A DNA stretch of 64,000 nt from Artemisia argyi (GCA_030686995.1 CM060693.1:115019728-115083727), one strand, 5' to 3'. Positions 1 through 11,568 are shown, counted from the first letter of the stretch. Numbers and translations are program-made. The notes: a model not told the origin generated them from the sequence alone.

Positions 1-584
1 TAATCTGAAAGTTCTAAGTTTTAACAAATGATAAACATGAAACGTATATATATATATTACTAATATTATTGGTCCACACTCATCACCTACACTGTTACTA
101 TTAGTCCTTGCTCAGATGCCCATCCTAAGCATCTTTTAGCCATGTTGACCTCAGGCTACGACTATAAGTAAAGAAAAAAATTTATTTAGTCATCTACTAA
201 TTCAAAATTCGGACACTCGACTATTAAAGGACAAAATTTAGGCGCGTGCAGGTTATTACATGTTTTAAGTTTTTGCATAGCTTTTCTTTTAGTAGTGTTA
301 GATGCGTTTGTTAACAAACGATCATTAATAGATAATACGGACAACTTTCTATCCATGGTCTCGATTATTTAAGTAAAAAATAAAAGTACTTAGACCCATT
401 AATGGACCGAATTTAGAGAGTAGATTCAAGATATTAAGATTATACCTGTTAAATTTCTATACTAATTTCATTGCATAATACCTAAGATTTTTTCTCATTG
501 CTTCATTATTCCATTTTAGCATCATCACCCGTAGGGTGACCAATCTACAAAATTATATTGCAGAATTAAGCATACTTATAAGTA
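1..584. other. left flank, nothing recognised
   Basis: AT-rich sequence left of the outermost retroelement. No ORF of note and no repeat end was recognised. It is the original host (or older repeat) sequence that continues at 41315 once the nested elements and one copy of the AAACA target duplication are removed. Confidence 0.5.
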
Positions 585-589
585 AAACA

Positions 590-1990
590 TGTAGAAACTA
601 GAAGGGGGGGGGGGGGTTTAAATAGTTTTACCGTTTATTATCGCTTATTAAAATCGGTTTTCACTTTGTTATGTTCGTTTATGTTTTTGTTACAAAGTTA
701 CTAGATTTGCTAGTTATGTGATATCAAGCTATCTACATATAAAAACATAAATGAAGTAAATGAAATAGTAAAGGAAATAATACAACCAAAAGGTACGCCA
801 AGATTTATAGTGGTTCAGCACGAAGCTCACTCTTCGTCCTACTCCACGCCTCGAGTACCACACTCGAGAGTTTTCAATCACTATGTCAACACACTCCTTC
901 AGGCGGAGCAAACCGTACACAAGCTTACACCAAGTTTAACGACACTAAGCGGAATGTCGAGTCTTAATCCTAGCTAGAACCAATCTACACCAAAGCCCAC
1001 GTGGCTACACGAACAAGCACTCTTGTCCTACTTGGATCGACACACAATCCAAGTCTTCACCCGAATGAGCACTCCCGTTCGCTTGAATCTTCACACTAGA
1101 ACTCCACTAAGTTCTATTCTTCACACCACAACCCACAACTATTAAAAAGACTAATCTAGATACAACACTTCTTGGACTTTCACCAATGTCCAAGTTTTCC
1201 CTAACACATCTAGTCACGACTCACACACAAGTTGGATTCACAATATTACAATATTTACAAATGATAGAGTTGGAGGGAGAATAGAATTGTAACACTAGTT
1301 ATGTTTGTGTGTGTACTCAATAACAACTCGATCCTTGATGATCTCGAGTGTTCTTCTCTTGCACTTTGATGTAGAGGATACGAGAATCACTTATAATCAC
1401 AACCCGACATGTTATAGTGATCAAAGATGAAGAAAGAAAGAAACAAAATGTTTTTGTGCAAAGAGGTCTCATTTTCTAAAGAGGAACAGTGCAGTATTTA
1501 TACACGCCAGGAGAGAAAGCGACAATCCTTTATCTATGGGACGGTCCTTTATCACTAAGGGACTGTTAGGCATTTAAGGGACCGTCCTGACAAACGCTCC
1601 TCTTTTTGTCCTGACGTGGTGAAAGTTTATTTGGTTAAAACTTTTTCTGATTTGAGCGGGAAATATAGCTGTTACTCAATTTGAATTTTGAATATTTTTC
1701 CTAATAAAACATTTCTTTAAAAACACAAAAATACTTTTGTGAAAATGTTTTGTGATACATAAAAATGTAATATTTAGTGAAAATAGTATTTTTGATCACT
1801 CTACTAGTGTCGGTATTGAGTTTTTTCATACCTAAAGTGACGTTGTAGTAGATACGTTAAGTGAAAGAGTTTTCTTGTCCAAAAACTTATTAATCGTAAG
1901 TTTACGTATCGTGTTTTCATATTTTCTGATTATCAAAACATGTATAGACCGAATAATGCAAATAACGTTTTGACATTATTTGTATTAACA
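590..1990 (-). repeat. 3' LTR of outermost Copia element
   Basis: 1401-bp LTR, aligned by eye with 9074-9980 plus 40815-41309. It carries TATTTATA at 1495-1502 (minus-sense TATAAATA) and, just upstream in minus sense (1508-1600), the inverted-repeat motif module (GGACGGTCC...GGGACCGTCC type). A G-homopolymer near 603-616 sits by the right-hand terminus. Many mismatches with its partner indicate that this is the oldest element in the nest. Confidence 0.9.
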
Positions 1991-2175
1991 ATCTCCCCCT
2001 TTTTGATGATTACAAAATATAAACTTATGTTAGGTAAATTTATGTGCTTATAAATTTTTAGATGAGTTTTCGTTTACTTCTCCCCCTTTTTGTAGAATCA
2101 GATAGGCTTCATCGAAATGTAGGAAGAGAGATCGACAACATTTGAAAGCTCCTCCTTGCTTAGTGCTCCCCCTTA
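1991..2175 (-). other. polypurine tract cluster (outermost element)
   Basis: Minus-sense AAAAAGGGGGAGAT abuts the 3' LTR (1991-2004). Two further copies of the AGGGGGAG core lie at 2078-2091 and 2165-2173. Repeated PPTs upstream of the 3' LTR are a described hallmark of Sirevirus Copia elements. Confidence 0.75.
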
Positions 2176-2713
2176 ATGAGGGCACCGAGGAATCGAGCTA
2201 TGGTGTTGTGCTACAAAAATAAGTTAGAATACAGAGCACATACATATGTATAGATAAATATAGAAGATTGAGAAAAGAGATAGCTATTATAGAATGGGAA
2301 GAAAGGATGTGAAATTAGAAGAAATAGAGCATACAAGAATCAGGTTTTGGGCTCTACTGTGGACGGTCCCGTAAATCACTGGACGGTCCTTTGTCGCTAA
2401 GGGACCACCAGGTTGATGAGGAACCGCCGTCAGTAGGCGTAAAAATTTAGTAATGTGTTGTGTTTTGAGTGTTTTCCCATTTTAAGTCTAGATTTACATA
2501 GCATTTTAAAGACAGCGATTATAAATAACACAACATAAAGACATCATAATTCATCCATTCATAAAATATCCAAAGCATATAGGATAAGAACCATACATAT
2601 CTCCTAACCAACACATACAAAAACAAATTATTTCTAGAAAAATCTAACTTCCTATAACATGCTTGGCCCAAAAGATAGTCTTCTCGATTATTTAACTAAA
2701 CATGTAGAGATGT
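2176..2713. other. 3' untranslated part of outermost element
   Basis: No coding sequence. It contains one copy of the family's inverted-repeat module at about 2355-2440 (GGACGGTCC, GGACGGTCC, AAGGGACC, GAACCGCC), between ORF3 and the PPT cluster. Confidence 0.5.
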
Positions 2714-3325
2714 TTAGTTTGAAGGTGAAGGATAAGAAGGTGGAGCCGAAGGTGGCATGGAAGCAAGAGGAGTTGGTTGTATAATGGGTTGAGAAAGGAG
2801 ATATTCAAGGTGACCAAACATGACATGAAGTTCATCTCTTAGAGAGGATATGAGATGAAAATTGTGGAAGCAATAAGCACAATTCATGGTGTGGTTGCTT
2901 GCAAAGTTGTGGGGAATGGGAAACCCTATGATAGGAGAAGGTGGTGGAGTAGGAGGAACATATTCCAATGGCCCATTTGGTGAGGTATGATTTAAAGAGG
3001 ATGGAGGTATGAGAGATGGAGACAAGTTACTCCCAAAAGGAGTGTAAGCACCCAAGCTAGATTGAGTGAGCAAGGGTGATGGTTTAGAGGATGAGAAAGA
3101 TGTTCCATTTGTTGATGGAGTTTTGAGAGTAGCACTTGGTGCTTGAGGAGAGGAAAGTGGGGATTTTGGAGATGGAGTAGAGTCTTCTTGAGTAAGATCA
3201 ATGAAGCTTATTTGAGGTGGAATGATGGTAATATTAGGCCTTTTATTTATGCTTGATTGAGGTAGGATGAGAGTGTGATTAGATCTTTTCTTTGAAAGGG
3301 ATAGTGAGGTTGAAGGAGATCCCAT
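2714..3325 (-). CDS. accessory ORF3, Pro/Ser-rich protein with SUMO-interacting-like motif
   Basis: Open frame of about 203 codons from the Met of MGSPSTS (3325); an upstream in-frame Met at 3418 would add 31 residues. Visible blocks from MGSPSTS: basic patch KKR (12-14), then IIPPQ and FIDLTQED (41-48), a Ser/Thr/Pro-rich low-complexity middle with KTPST, and a C-terminal block starting CAYCFHN and continuing SLRDELHVMFGHLEYLL. FIDLT followed by acids is a canonical SUMO-interacting motif pattern; SUMO binding is inference. The same blocks occur in the same order in the ORF at 26556-27155, so the frame is real despite its low complexity. It lies last before the PPTs. No enzyme domain was seen. 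Function unknown. Confidence 0.7.
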   Translation of the reverse strand: MGSPSTSLSLSKKRSNHTLILPQSSINKRPNITIIPPQISFIDLTQEDSTPSPKSPLSSPQAPSATLKTPSTNGTSFSSSKPSPLLTQSSLGAYTPFGSNLSPSLIPPSSLNHTSPNGPLEYVPPTPPPSPIIGFPIPHNFASNHTMNCAYCFHNFHLISSLRDELHVMFGHLEYLLSQPIIQPTPLASMPPSAPPSYPSPSN

Positions 3326-3544
3326 TTTTAGAGATAAGAATGAAGAGAAAGGTGAAGATGAAGATGATGAAGAAGAGGAGTTCAAATAATCAAAGTGATT
3401 ATGATTTGGGCAAAGCATACATTAGGAAGAATTTAGCACATATATTTGTTTAACTAAACATGGCAAAGGTGGTGATACACATGCACATAGGTTCCAGGTT
3501 TTCTAGAAATGAGAAATAGTGCCAAAAACCCATGACCCAGGCAT

Positions 3545-3620
3545 GACGATCCTTTAATTCACCTGACGGTCCTTTAGTGATAAGGGACCGCCAAGACGAT
3601 AATGGACCGCCATCAGTATG
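3545..3620 (-). promoter_or_regulatory. inverted-repeat motif module upstream of ORF3
   Basis: Several GACGGTCCTTTA / TAAGGGACCGCC-type half sites in alternating orientation, about 220 bp upstream of the ORF3 start in minus sense. Related modules occur in the LTR beside the TATA box (1508-1600), near ORF2 (6945-7010) and near the 3' end (2355-2440). A promoter role is inferred from the LTR arrangement. Confidence 0.5.
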
Positions 3621-3914
3621 TTACCATATTTTTACTCAGTTTTTCATTTTTCCAAATCTGTATCTGTAACTAATCATAATAGATAATCATGCAATAGAGA
3701 GAAATCAACATGTTATCAATTCACATTGGTTCAAAAGAAGAACATCAACTAATCCATAATAAAACCAAGTCAAGTAACATGTATTTAATCATTAATACAA
3801 TCAAGTCATACGAAACAAATGTAATGAGACAATCACTAACACTCTTCACCATTCATTTCTAGGTGCCATCCTTTTTTGGCTTCAATTACTCTCCTCCGAT
3901 GCGTCTCGCACTCG

Positions 3915-6340
3915 TCATATCATTGATGTGTATTCTGGTGTAAAGAAGGATGTTATATGTGGTCTAGTTATGGGGTCTAAGACTCGATTACTAAGGAGGT
4001 AGTGATTATTTTGGAGGTTTGGATAAGTTCTCATGAAGAAATTGAAGAGACAGGTTAGAAACATCCCATAAGGCATAGATTTATTATCAAAGTCTTTGAG
4101 ATGAATGATTCGCATAGCGAACAGATAAGCAAGATTGTATGGCTGTCTAGTGAGAATGCAATAAAGCATGTGAGCAACACTCGCAGGTATATACTCATGA
4201 TCTTTTACTAGACCTAATGCATTTTCTCGTACAATAACAGTCATGGGTTGAAGAAAGTAGCAGAGCTCACATAGGTGAATTCTATTAGGATAGAAAACAT
4301 CTGGTGAGTTACAGAGTGAGTTGATTAACTCAGTTTGAGACGGAATATAGGTCCGATATAGACCTTCATGTTTTCGATTATCGAGAAGGGAGTTAAGATC
4401 AAGTTCTTCCGAATAGGCACATTGCCCATGACATGGAAGTCTGAGAATTTGAGTAAATTCCTCGAGTGATAGTGCAAACCCAAAGTAACGTATCCTAAAC
4501 GTGAGATGTATAGAGTTATTGTGAATACGCTTGATTTTGACTTCACTAAAGAATTCTAGTATGAAACGAGGGCAAATAAACTCATTAATAGTGAGAAGAC
4601 ACTCAAATCCTATTGTTTGGAAAGCACTATCGATATGTTCCCGAGTTACATATAAAGGTGATGTGGCAAAAAATGAACCGTTTTTAGGGGGCCATTTAAG
4701 CTCGGAATTGAATTTATTTGATCAAATATTGCCCTAAATTGAACCTTTTGTGATTTTAGGTACTTTTGGAGTGAATTCTTGAAAAGGAAGCATTTTGGAC
4801 GTTTTTTGGAGCATAAAAGTGAAGAAAACGACAAAGTCTTAATTTTCCTTGCTGGGAACAGTACCTGACGACGTCAAGAGCATTTTGATGACACCATCAA
4901 GAGTAAAAGTGGTGACGATCCAGAAGAAACGTGACGGCGTCACCCAAGGCCGTCACGTGTTAACTTGTCAAAACTTGCGCGCGGAGTAGCTGATATTGTT
5001 TTGGTCATAACTTTTGCATACGAACTCGGATTTAGGTGATTCAAAAGCCCACGCGAAGAGGACGAAGAGATATACAATTTTGTGAATAAATGGTTGTGAC
5101 GCCGTCAAGAGTAACGGGCTGGCACCGTCAAGATGGGCCGACAGAAAATTAGCCTATAAATATAACATCATAACTTCACTTTTTGTAAGCCCTAAACCCT
5201 AAGGTCGATTCCTGGGTTTAGGTAGGTGTTTTTCCAGCAACTTAGAGGGTTTCAATCACTCCATAAACATAATGTATTGGTTTGATGATTCTATCTCAAC
5301 TATGTCTTTCATTATTATTATTGATTGTCCTTCTTTGATTATGTTTTGTTAATTTACCTTGTGTCTACTTATGTTTATGTGAAACTTGTATATAATTGAT
5401 TAGATCTTATTGATTCCTTGTTGATGTTTGTATCTATCTTCATCAATTAGGGCGTGACACTTCGATAGATCTAATTGGTTTAGCTTATAATTCTTGTTTC
5501 CTATTGTCTCTTGTTTAATTGAATGAATTCGATGTTAGGCTTAAGAAAACTGGAAGACTTCCATAGGGTAACATGCTTGAACGTCTTAAGAAACATGAAC
5601 CGATGTGTACTAGGTTTTTATGGTTGTATTTAATGCATAAGCGAATTCGAGTGATCCCATGTTAGGAGCTTCTTAGCCGGCTCGACATAGGAGTGAAGTA
5701 GGAGCTTATAGAATTGGGGAAGTAAGTATGCCACCCCATGAATGGTATTAAGGAATACAACCCGTCAATTAAAACAAGGTGTGACAATTCAATAGGTAGA
5801 ATTGGATAGCTAGCAAGGAGTAGCATATCATGGGTAGACATGCTTCACTCATCTTGCAGAACCTTAGTTTATCTTTCTTGCACATTAGTTTAATTAGTAG
5901 CTTTTGGGTTAGTTGATTAACAACTAATTCCGCCCATCCTTCCAATACCCGAGAATTTTACTTGTGTTTCATAAAATATAAAAACACAAAAAGAATCATC
6001 CTTCACCTTTAGACCTAGTTAGATTAATTTCAATCCTAACGACACTATTCCTGAATTGAATGATCAATCCCCCGGTACTTGTCACTATACTATACTACAA
6101 CGATCAGGTACACTGCCTGGTGGGGGTTGTAAGCTTCTCGAGATACCTCGAGAGGTAAAGCCTGGTGCAATTCCCACGCATCAAAAGGATTGACAATTCA
6201 ACCTTCATGGATGTAACGAGACTCAATGTCTCTGAAGCTTTGGACAAATTCGGGTGGTGTATAGGGTTCTAAAGAGATTTTTGGGATATATGCATGGGTA
6301 AGGTGAAGATCAAAGTCGAATATGTGTGGCATGTTTACAC
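3915..6340 (-). pseudogene. accessory ORF2, conserved plant transposon-associated protein, interrupted
   Basis: Minus-sense reading from the exon at 6340 through 6189, then 4658 to 3915 once the solo LTR and one TSD copy are removed. One frame with a TGA inside HEG-TGA-IV. Blocks shared with the inner element's ORF2 (24704-25921): FECLLTINEFICPRFIL, FTQILRLPCHGQ, VRENALG, VAHMLYC, YNLAYLF and PYGMFLT. The basic/acidic tail found in the other copy is missing. It resembles the uncharacterised 'putative plant transposon protein' sequences common in Asteraceae annotation (recollection). No catalytic motif recognised. The LTR insertion plus the TGA make this copy non-functional unless the TGA is read through. 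Confidence 0.65.
4659..6183 (+). mobile_element. solo LTR of Gypsy element
   Basis: Starts TGATGTGGCAAAAAATG, ends CCCACGCATCA, flanked by AAAGG at 4654-4658 and 6184-6188. It is homologous along its length to the Gypsy LTRs at 9981-11399 and 55438-56861, but about 100 bp longer and more diverged. It contains GACGGCGTCA-type sites around 4865-5130. No internal region remains, so it probably arose by LTR-LTR recombination. Confidence 0.92.
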
Positions 6341-6769
6341 CTACATGAGCAATAATTAACACATTAATAAACATATTCCAGATTTTCTAATGTCATTTTA
6401 AAATTGAGAGAGTTTTAGTCCGATTTGCAAATCACCTTAATTTTAGTAAAATTTCAACTTATATTCATACATGGTCATTAAAATGTTTTTGACATATATT
6501 AACAATGCATGATTACGTTTTTGTTACGTTCCTAAACATGCTTAGTGACAACACATTCGGATTGGGGATAATTTTATTTTTAACCCTTTTTCAACATACA
6601 CTAATTAGACCAATTCACATGTTTTTGTAAGTGTTGTTAATGATACACTGTTAGGACTTGCTGTTAATAGTTGTTAATTTCATGAAAAATTAAGAATCCC
6701 CAATTTTGATTACCTTGTTCATATGAACCCTAATTTTGAATTAAGAAAAATTGGATAAAATTGACTTAC
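6341..6769 (-). other. intron in the ORF2 leader
   Basis: Minus-sense donor ATT|GTAAGTC at 6769 and acceptor CTCATGTAG|GTG at 6341, 429 bp. The coding frame opens right after the acceptor (VNMPHIF...). The inner element has a candidate intron at the same relative position (23828-24703) with GTAAGT donor and TTTAG|GTG acceptor. A TATA-like CTATATATAAATC lies just upstream in minus sense (about 6827-6840). Confidence 0.5.
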
Positions 6770-7998
6770 AATAGATGTATTGATTGATGATCTTGAGTTG
6801 AAAGTCTTTGAATTACTTAGATTTATATATAGTGATTAGTGATTTAGGTGTGTTGGTAAGTTTTTCGCCACTAGTTCTGCACAAAGGGGTGTTTGGTTTG
6901 TTTTACTGAATGCAGAAAAGAAAAACGGGCTACTGGTGTAAAATGATAGATGGTCCTTTATCGATATGGGACCGTCCATTGATAAAAGACCGTCATTAGT
7001 AAGGGTGACGAGTGATGGGATTTTTGACTTAGTTTTTGAAACTCTTAAAATTTTAGAGTTTTAACAAATGTATTTTTCTTAAGGACACACAAAACCATTA
7101 AATTAGGAATTCTTGACACAGAATAGACACGACACGTACGAGTAGGCTGAGGAATGGGTATTGAGCAGAATTGAGATAGAAGAAATAGAGGAGACTCGAT
7201 ACGCTTGAATAAGGAGTGGAATTGAGTCGAAACAGAAGAAAATGAGAGAATGAGATTCAAATACGAGACTTGCATCGAGGAGGCTAGAAGTCAATCATGT
7301 TGAAGTTGCGAGAAGTTCAAGGACGAGAAGTAGAGAAGATAAGAAAGGTTTGGAATGTTAAAAGTGTGCATCATCCACAGTGATTGATAGACGCAAAAGG
7401 CGATATTAATAATGGTTGTGGTAAGACCATTATTTTCCAAATAATTTCTTGAATCCTACTAAGGATAAGCATTTAGACAAAACGTCTAGTAACAAGAATT
7501 ATCAAGAATGGTAATCAACACTTAATTTGCACATAGCACATATGCATATAGTAAGCATTCACATGATCATATAAACACATATCAACTAGACATATAGCAA
7601 GCAAGATTGTCAAGGTTGTAAGAAAGCGTACCTTGGCCGCTAGCTATCCTTAATAATATGTTACCGTTAAATGTGTTGTGAGAGATGCAAGATTCTGTTT
7701 TTCATTGTTCTTCTCATGAGTGGTAAAGGGATGGATGTAGATTCGTATCCACCAGTGACTTCCCTTGTACACCTAAAGACATAGCTTGCAAGAAAACTTG
7801 GTACCCAATTTCTCATGGTTCCAAGATGGTTAGTCAAATACATCCATTGTGCTCATGTGCACATGGTGTAGATGTCGACAACAAATAATAGTGTCCATTT
7901 ACGTATTATACTTATTGCTAAACAATTTCACTAGTGACCAATTTCTTTGATATTCATTAGTGATGATCATTGTTTTAAAAACACTTGATTGACTACAT
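6770..7998. other. ORF2 upstream region and gag-ORF2 spacer
   Basis: Minus-sense: gag stop, then non-coding sequence with scrambled traces (minus-sense WVP near 7775-7800) that may be what remains of a gag-protease junction, then the inverted-repeat module at 6945-7010 (GATGGTCCTTTATCGATATGG-like half sites), then the TATA-like site at about 6835. No intact ORF. Confidence 0.4.
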
Positions 7999-9018
7999 TT
8001 AGTCTTGTTTAAGAGATTTTACAAATTTGATTTGCTTAGACTTGCTTGTTGATGATTCACCCGAGACATAACCTAAGCCGGTTCTATCTCCAAAATTCTT
8101 TTGACTACTTAGTAATTTTCTAAGTGACTTAGAGCTCAATTCAAATTTCGATAGTATATTAGCCATTTCATTAGCCTTATTTGTGGCATCTTTGTAGTCT
8201 TGACACATTACGCATTCAAGATCGATTTCTATGCTACTATCAAGTATAGACATTTTATCTTCTAGAAAAATTCCTTTTTCAAGATTTCTTTCATATGACT
8301 CAAAAGATTCATTTTGTGAAAAAGTTTTTCTACGTATGTTGCATAGATTATTTAGTTCATTTTCCAAGTTTGAAAAATCTAGAATAGAAGGATCAAAACA
8401 AAGATGTTCAATTTCGGAATGTACCTCACTTGAAGTTTCTAACTTATGACATATTTCACATTCAATATGCTCATTGTCATCTTCATCCACATCATTCCAA
8501 GACTCATCAAAGAGTACACTTCCAAGGTTTCTCTTGAGTTCATATTCGATGTCATTTCTTACTTCAAGATCAATAAAACTAGTAGCACATATATCCATCT
8601 TAACAAGATATCTTTTTAATGACTCTTCTTCAAAAGTGAAGAATAGTTCAAGACTAATATCATCATCGGCTTGACAATCCCTTTGATGAAAGTTTAAGAG
8701 ATTTTTCCATATTTCATTAGCCGTTTAATAAAAGAGAATTCTTTCATATTCAACTCTTGGCAAGATTTTATAAATCAATATTTTTGCTTCTAAATTTTTA
8801 TAAAACTTTTCTTTGAAAAATTCGTTTTGACTTTCAAAATTAGTTTTCATTGGTTGAAAATCACCAACCGAAATGGCATGCCAAAGATCATGATCTATTG
8901 ATTTCACATAACTTTCAAATATATTTTTCCATTTAATGAAATTTTCATTATCAAAAAAAGGTGGTTCATTTAAAGAAACCCCTTCTATATTTCTTTTAGT
9001 ATCCATAGATCGATTCAA
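7999..9018 (-). pseudogene. gag of outermost Copia element (internally deleted)
   Basis: The N-terminal block (NEPPFFDNENFIKWKNIFESY, WHAISVGDF) is the usual start of Sirevirus-type Gag, packaging element RNA in virus-like particles. The frame is broken by a TAA at 8725-8727 and resumes in the same frame. The second part is acidic/coiled-coil-like and ends with the Gag tail motif GDRTGLGY...ESSTS. Compared with the Gag at 19942-21797, the capsid core and the zinc knuckle are missing, so a deletion has joined the N-terminal quarter to the C-terminal half. Non-functional as it stands. Confidence 0.75.
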
Positions 9019-9060
9019 GCTTTAAAGTACAATAAACTTTAAATATCTTGAGTGGCGTAG

Positions 9061-9073
9061 CTCTGATACCAAT
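9061..9073 (-). other. primer binding site (tRNA-Met type)
   Basis: Minus-sense ATTGGTATCAGAG directly follows the 5' LTR. It matches the initiator tRNA-Met primer site typical of Copia elements and fixes the element's orientation. Confidence 0.85.
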
Positions 9074-9980
9074 TGTAGAAACTAGAAGGGGGGGGGGGGG
9101 GGTTGAATAGTTTCACCATTTATTATCGATTATTAAAATCGGTCTTCACTTTGTTAGGTCCGTTTATGTTTTTGTTATGAAGTTACTAGATTTGCTAGTT
9201 ATGTGATATCAAGTTATCTACATATAAGAACATAAATGAAGTAAATGAAATAGTAAAGGAAAGAACACAACCAAAAGGGACGCCGAGATTTATAGTGGTT
9301 CGGCACAAAGCTCACTCTTCGTCCTACTCCACTCCTCGAGTACCGCACTCGAGAGTTTTCAATCACTATGTCAACACACTCCTTCAGGCGGAGCAATCCG
9401 TACACAAGCTTACACCATGTTTAACGAAACTAAGTGGAATGTTGATTCCTAATACTAGCTAGAACCAATTTACACCAAAGCCCACGTGACCACACGAACA
9501 AGCACTCTTGTCCTACTTGGATCGACACACAATCTAAGTCTTCACATGAACGAGCACTCCCGTTCACTTGAATCTTCATACTAGAAATCCAATAAGTTCT
9601 AGTCTTAACACCACAACACACAACTATTACATAGACTAATCTAGATACAACACTTCTTGGACTTTTACCAATGTCCAAGTTTTCCTTAAAACATCTGGTC
9701 ACGACTCACACACAAGTCAGATTCACAATATACAATATTTACAAATGATAGAGTTGGAAGGAGAATAGAATCGTAACACTAGTTACGTTTGTGTGTGGAC
9801 TTAATAACAACTCGATCTTTGATGATCTCGAGTGTTCTTCTCTTGAACTTTGATGTAGAGGATATGAGAATCACTTATAAACACAACTCGACATGTTATA
9901 GTGATCAAAGAAGAATAAAGAAAGAAAAAGAATGTTTTTGTGCAAAGAGGTCTCATTTTCTAAAGAGGAACAGTGCAGTA
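9074..9980 (-). repeat. 5' LTR of outermost element, part 1
   Basis: First 907 bp of the 5' LTR in plus coordinates. It is interrupted after CAGTA by the Gypsy element starting at 9981 and resumes at 40815. The break is next to the LTR's own TATA box (minus-sense TATAAATACTG). Combined length 1402 bp against 1401 bp for the partner. Confidence 0.92.
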
Positions 9981-11399
9981 TGATGAGGCGAAAAATGAAC
10001 CACTTTTAGGGGATCATTTAAGCCCGGAATTGAATTTATTTGATCAAATATTGCCCTAAATCGTTCCTTTTGTGATTTTAGGTACTTTGGGAGTGAATTC
10101 TGGAAAAGGAAGCAATTCGGACGTTTTTGGAGCATAAAAGTGAAGAAAACGGCAAAGACTTAATTTTCCATGCTGAGAACAGTACCTGACGGCGTCAAGA
10201 AGAAAATCCTGACGGCGTCAAGAGTAAAATCCATGACGACCCAGTGAAAACCTGAAGGCATCACAACAAAGGCGTCAAGACTATTTTTGGTGACGGCCTG
10301 CATAAGGAGTACACATGACGGCGTCAGACCCAGATCTTGGCAGTTCGAGAAACTATTTGGCGGCGAGATGACGGCGTCAAAATTTTGTTCTTGACACCGT
10401 CACCTATCAGAATCTATATATAGTTTTCTATTTTTCATTCATAAAAGAGGAACTTGTGTGGAGAATACTAGGGCCGAACTTTGTAAACCCTAGGTCGTAT
10501 TTTACAGTATTTTCAAGGGTTTTCACCCATTGAATCCTTTCATGTTCAATTAAGATAAGTCTTCTTTCAATTCATTCAATATGTCTATGTGTTGTTTGAA
10601 TATATCTTATGCTTGTCTTGATTTCAACATGCTAGGCTAGATCTATCTTGTGTTTGCTTAGATGTAATGAAACCTAGATGTTAATTATGTGTTGATTACT
10701 TGTTTATGGTTGTAATGGATGAATGATTTCAATGTTAGGCTTAAGAAAACTGGCAGATCTCATTGTGTAACATGCTTGAACGTCTTAGGAAACATGAACC
10801 GATGTGTACTAGGTTTTATTGGTTGTATTTAATGCATGAGCAAATTCTAATGATCCTATGTTAGGAGCTTCTTGGCCAGCTCGACATAGGAGTGAAGTAG
10901 GCGCTTATAGGATTGGGGAAGTAAGTACGCCACCCCATGAATGGTATTAAGGAATACAATCCGTCATCCACGCAACTGTAACAAGTAATTAACATGTAAA
11001 AGATATATAGGGAGTAGTGAAATCTAAGTAAACACAATTCTCCCATATATTGCTCACAACTCTAGTATAATATAGTTTATTTACATTTTTAGTATTTTAT
11101 TTTGATTGTATCTTAGTAATTGGGTTAGTTGACTAGCAACTAATTCCGCCCAACTCCTTCAAACCCGAGATTTTTAATTGCCTTTATAAAAACTAAAAAA
11201 TACAAAAAGAATCATCCCTCATCTATAGACCTAGTCTTTAGGTTTTCTAATCATAGCGACACTATTCCTACCTGAACGATCAATCCCCCGGTACTTGTCA
11301 TTATACTATGCTACATCGATCAGGTACACTGCCTGGTGGGGGCTGTAAGCTTCTCGAGATCCCTTGAGAGGTAAAGCCTAGTGCAATACCTACGCATCA
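9981..11399 (+). repeat. 5' LTR of Gypsy copy 1
   Basis: 1419 bp, partner 39405-40809 (1405 bp; the difference is mostly a 16-bp deletion near 40680 in the partner). The pair is clearly closer to each other than to the solo LTR at 4659. Confidence 0.92.
10186..10423 (+). promoter_or_regulatory. LTR promoter with TGACGGCGTCA array and TATA box
   Basis: Four TGACGGCGTCA sites plus several one- or two-mismatch or half sites (TGACGACC, AAGGCGTCA, TGACGGCC, TGACACCGTCA) in about 220 bp, then CTATATATAG at 10414-10423. TGACG is the core of as-1/TGA-class bZIP sites; the palindrome with a GC centre is the repeated unit. Regulator identity is inference. Confidence 0.6.
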
Positions 11400-11422
11400 A
11401 GTTTTTGGCGCCGCTGCCGGGG
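11400..11422 (+). other. primer binding site (tRNA-Asp type)
   Basis: TGGCGCCGCTGCCGGGGA follows the LTR after a few bases. It is near-identical to the tRNA-Asp complementary PBS of Athila-like plant Gypsy elements. Confidence 0.75.
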
Positions 11423-11568
11423 AATAGTTATTGTCTAGGTTAGAATCTCTTTTTTAGGTCTACTTGCTAGATTCCTTTCTAGTAATATTTTATTTTTATT
11501 TTCTAGGTTCTCTTTAGTCTATCTTATTTCTTCGTGTTTTTGTTCGTAACTCTTCACCATCCGACATC

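Noticed and set aside
729..920. 63-codon ORF found in both LTRs of the outermost Copia (also 9214-9405)
   Set aside because: Part of the LTR transcript region; low-complexity and diverging without sign of constraint.
8580..8605. FIDLE in the outer Gag considered as another SUMO-interacting motif
   Set aside because: It lacks the Thr and the acidic run in the right place and is not matched in the inner Gag.
10861..11046. A 61-codon minus-strand ORF repeated in several Gypsy LTRs (also 40286-40471 and 63006-63191)
   Set aside because: It recurs only because the LTR is repeated. It is antisense and has no start context or domain; treated as chance.
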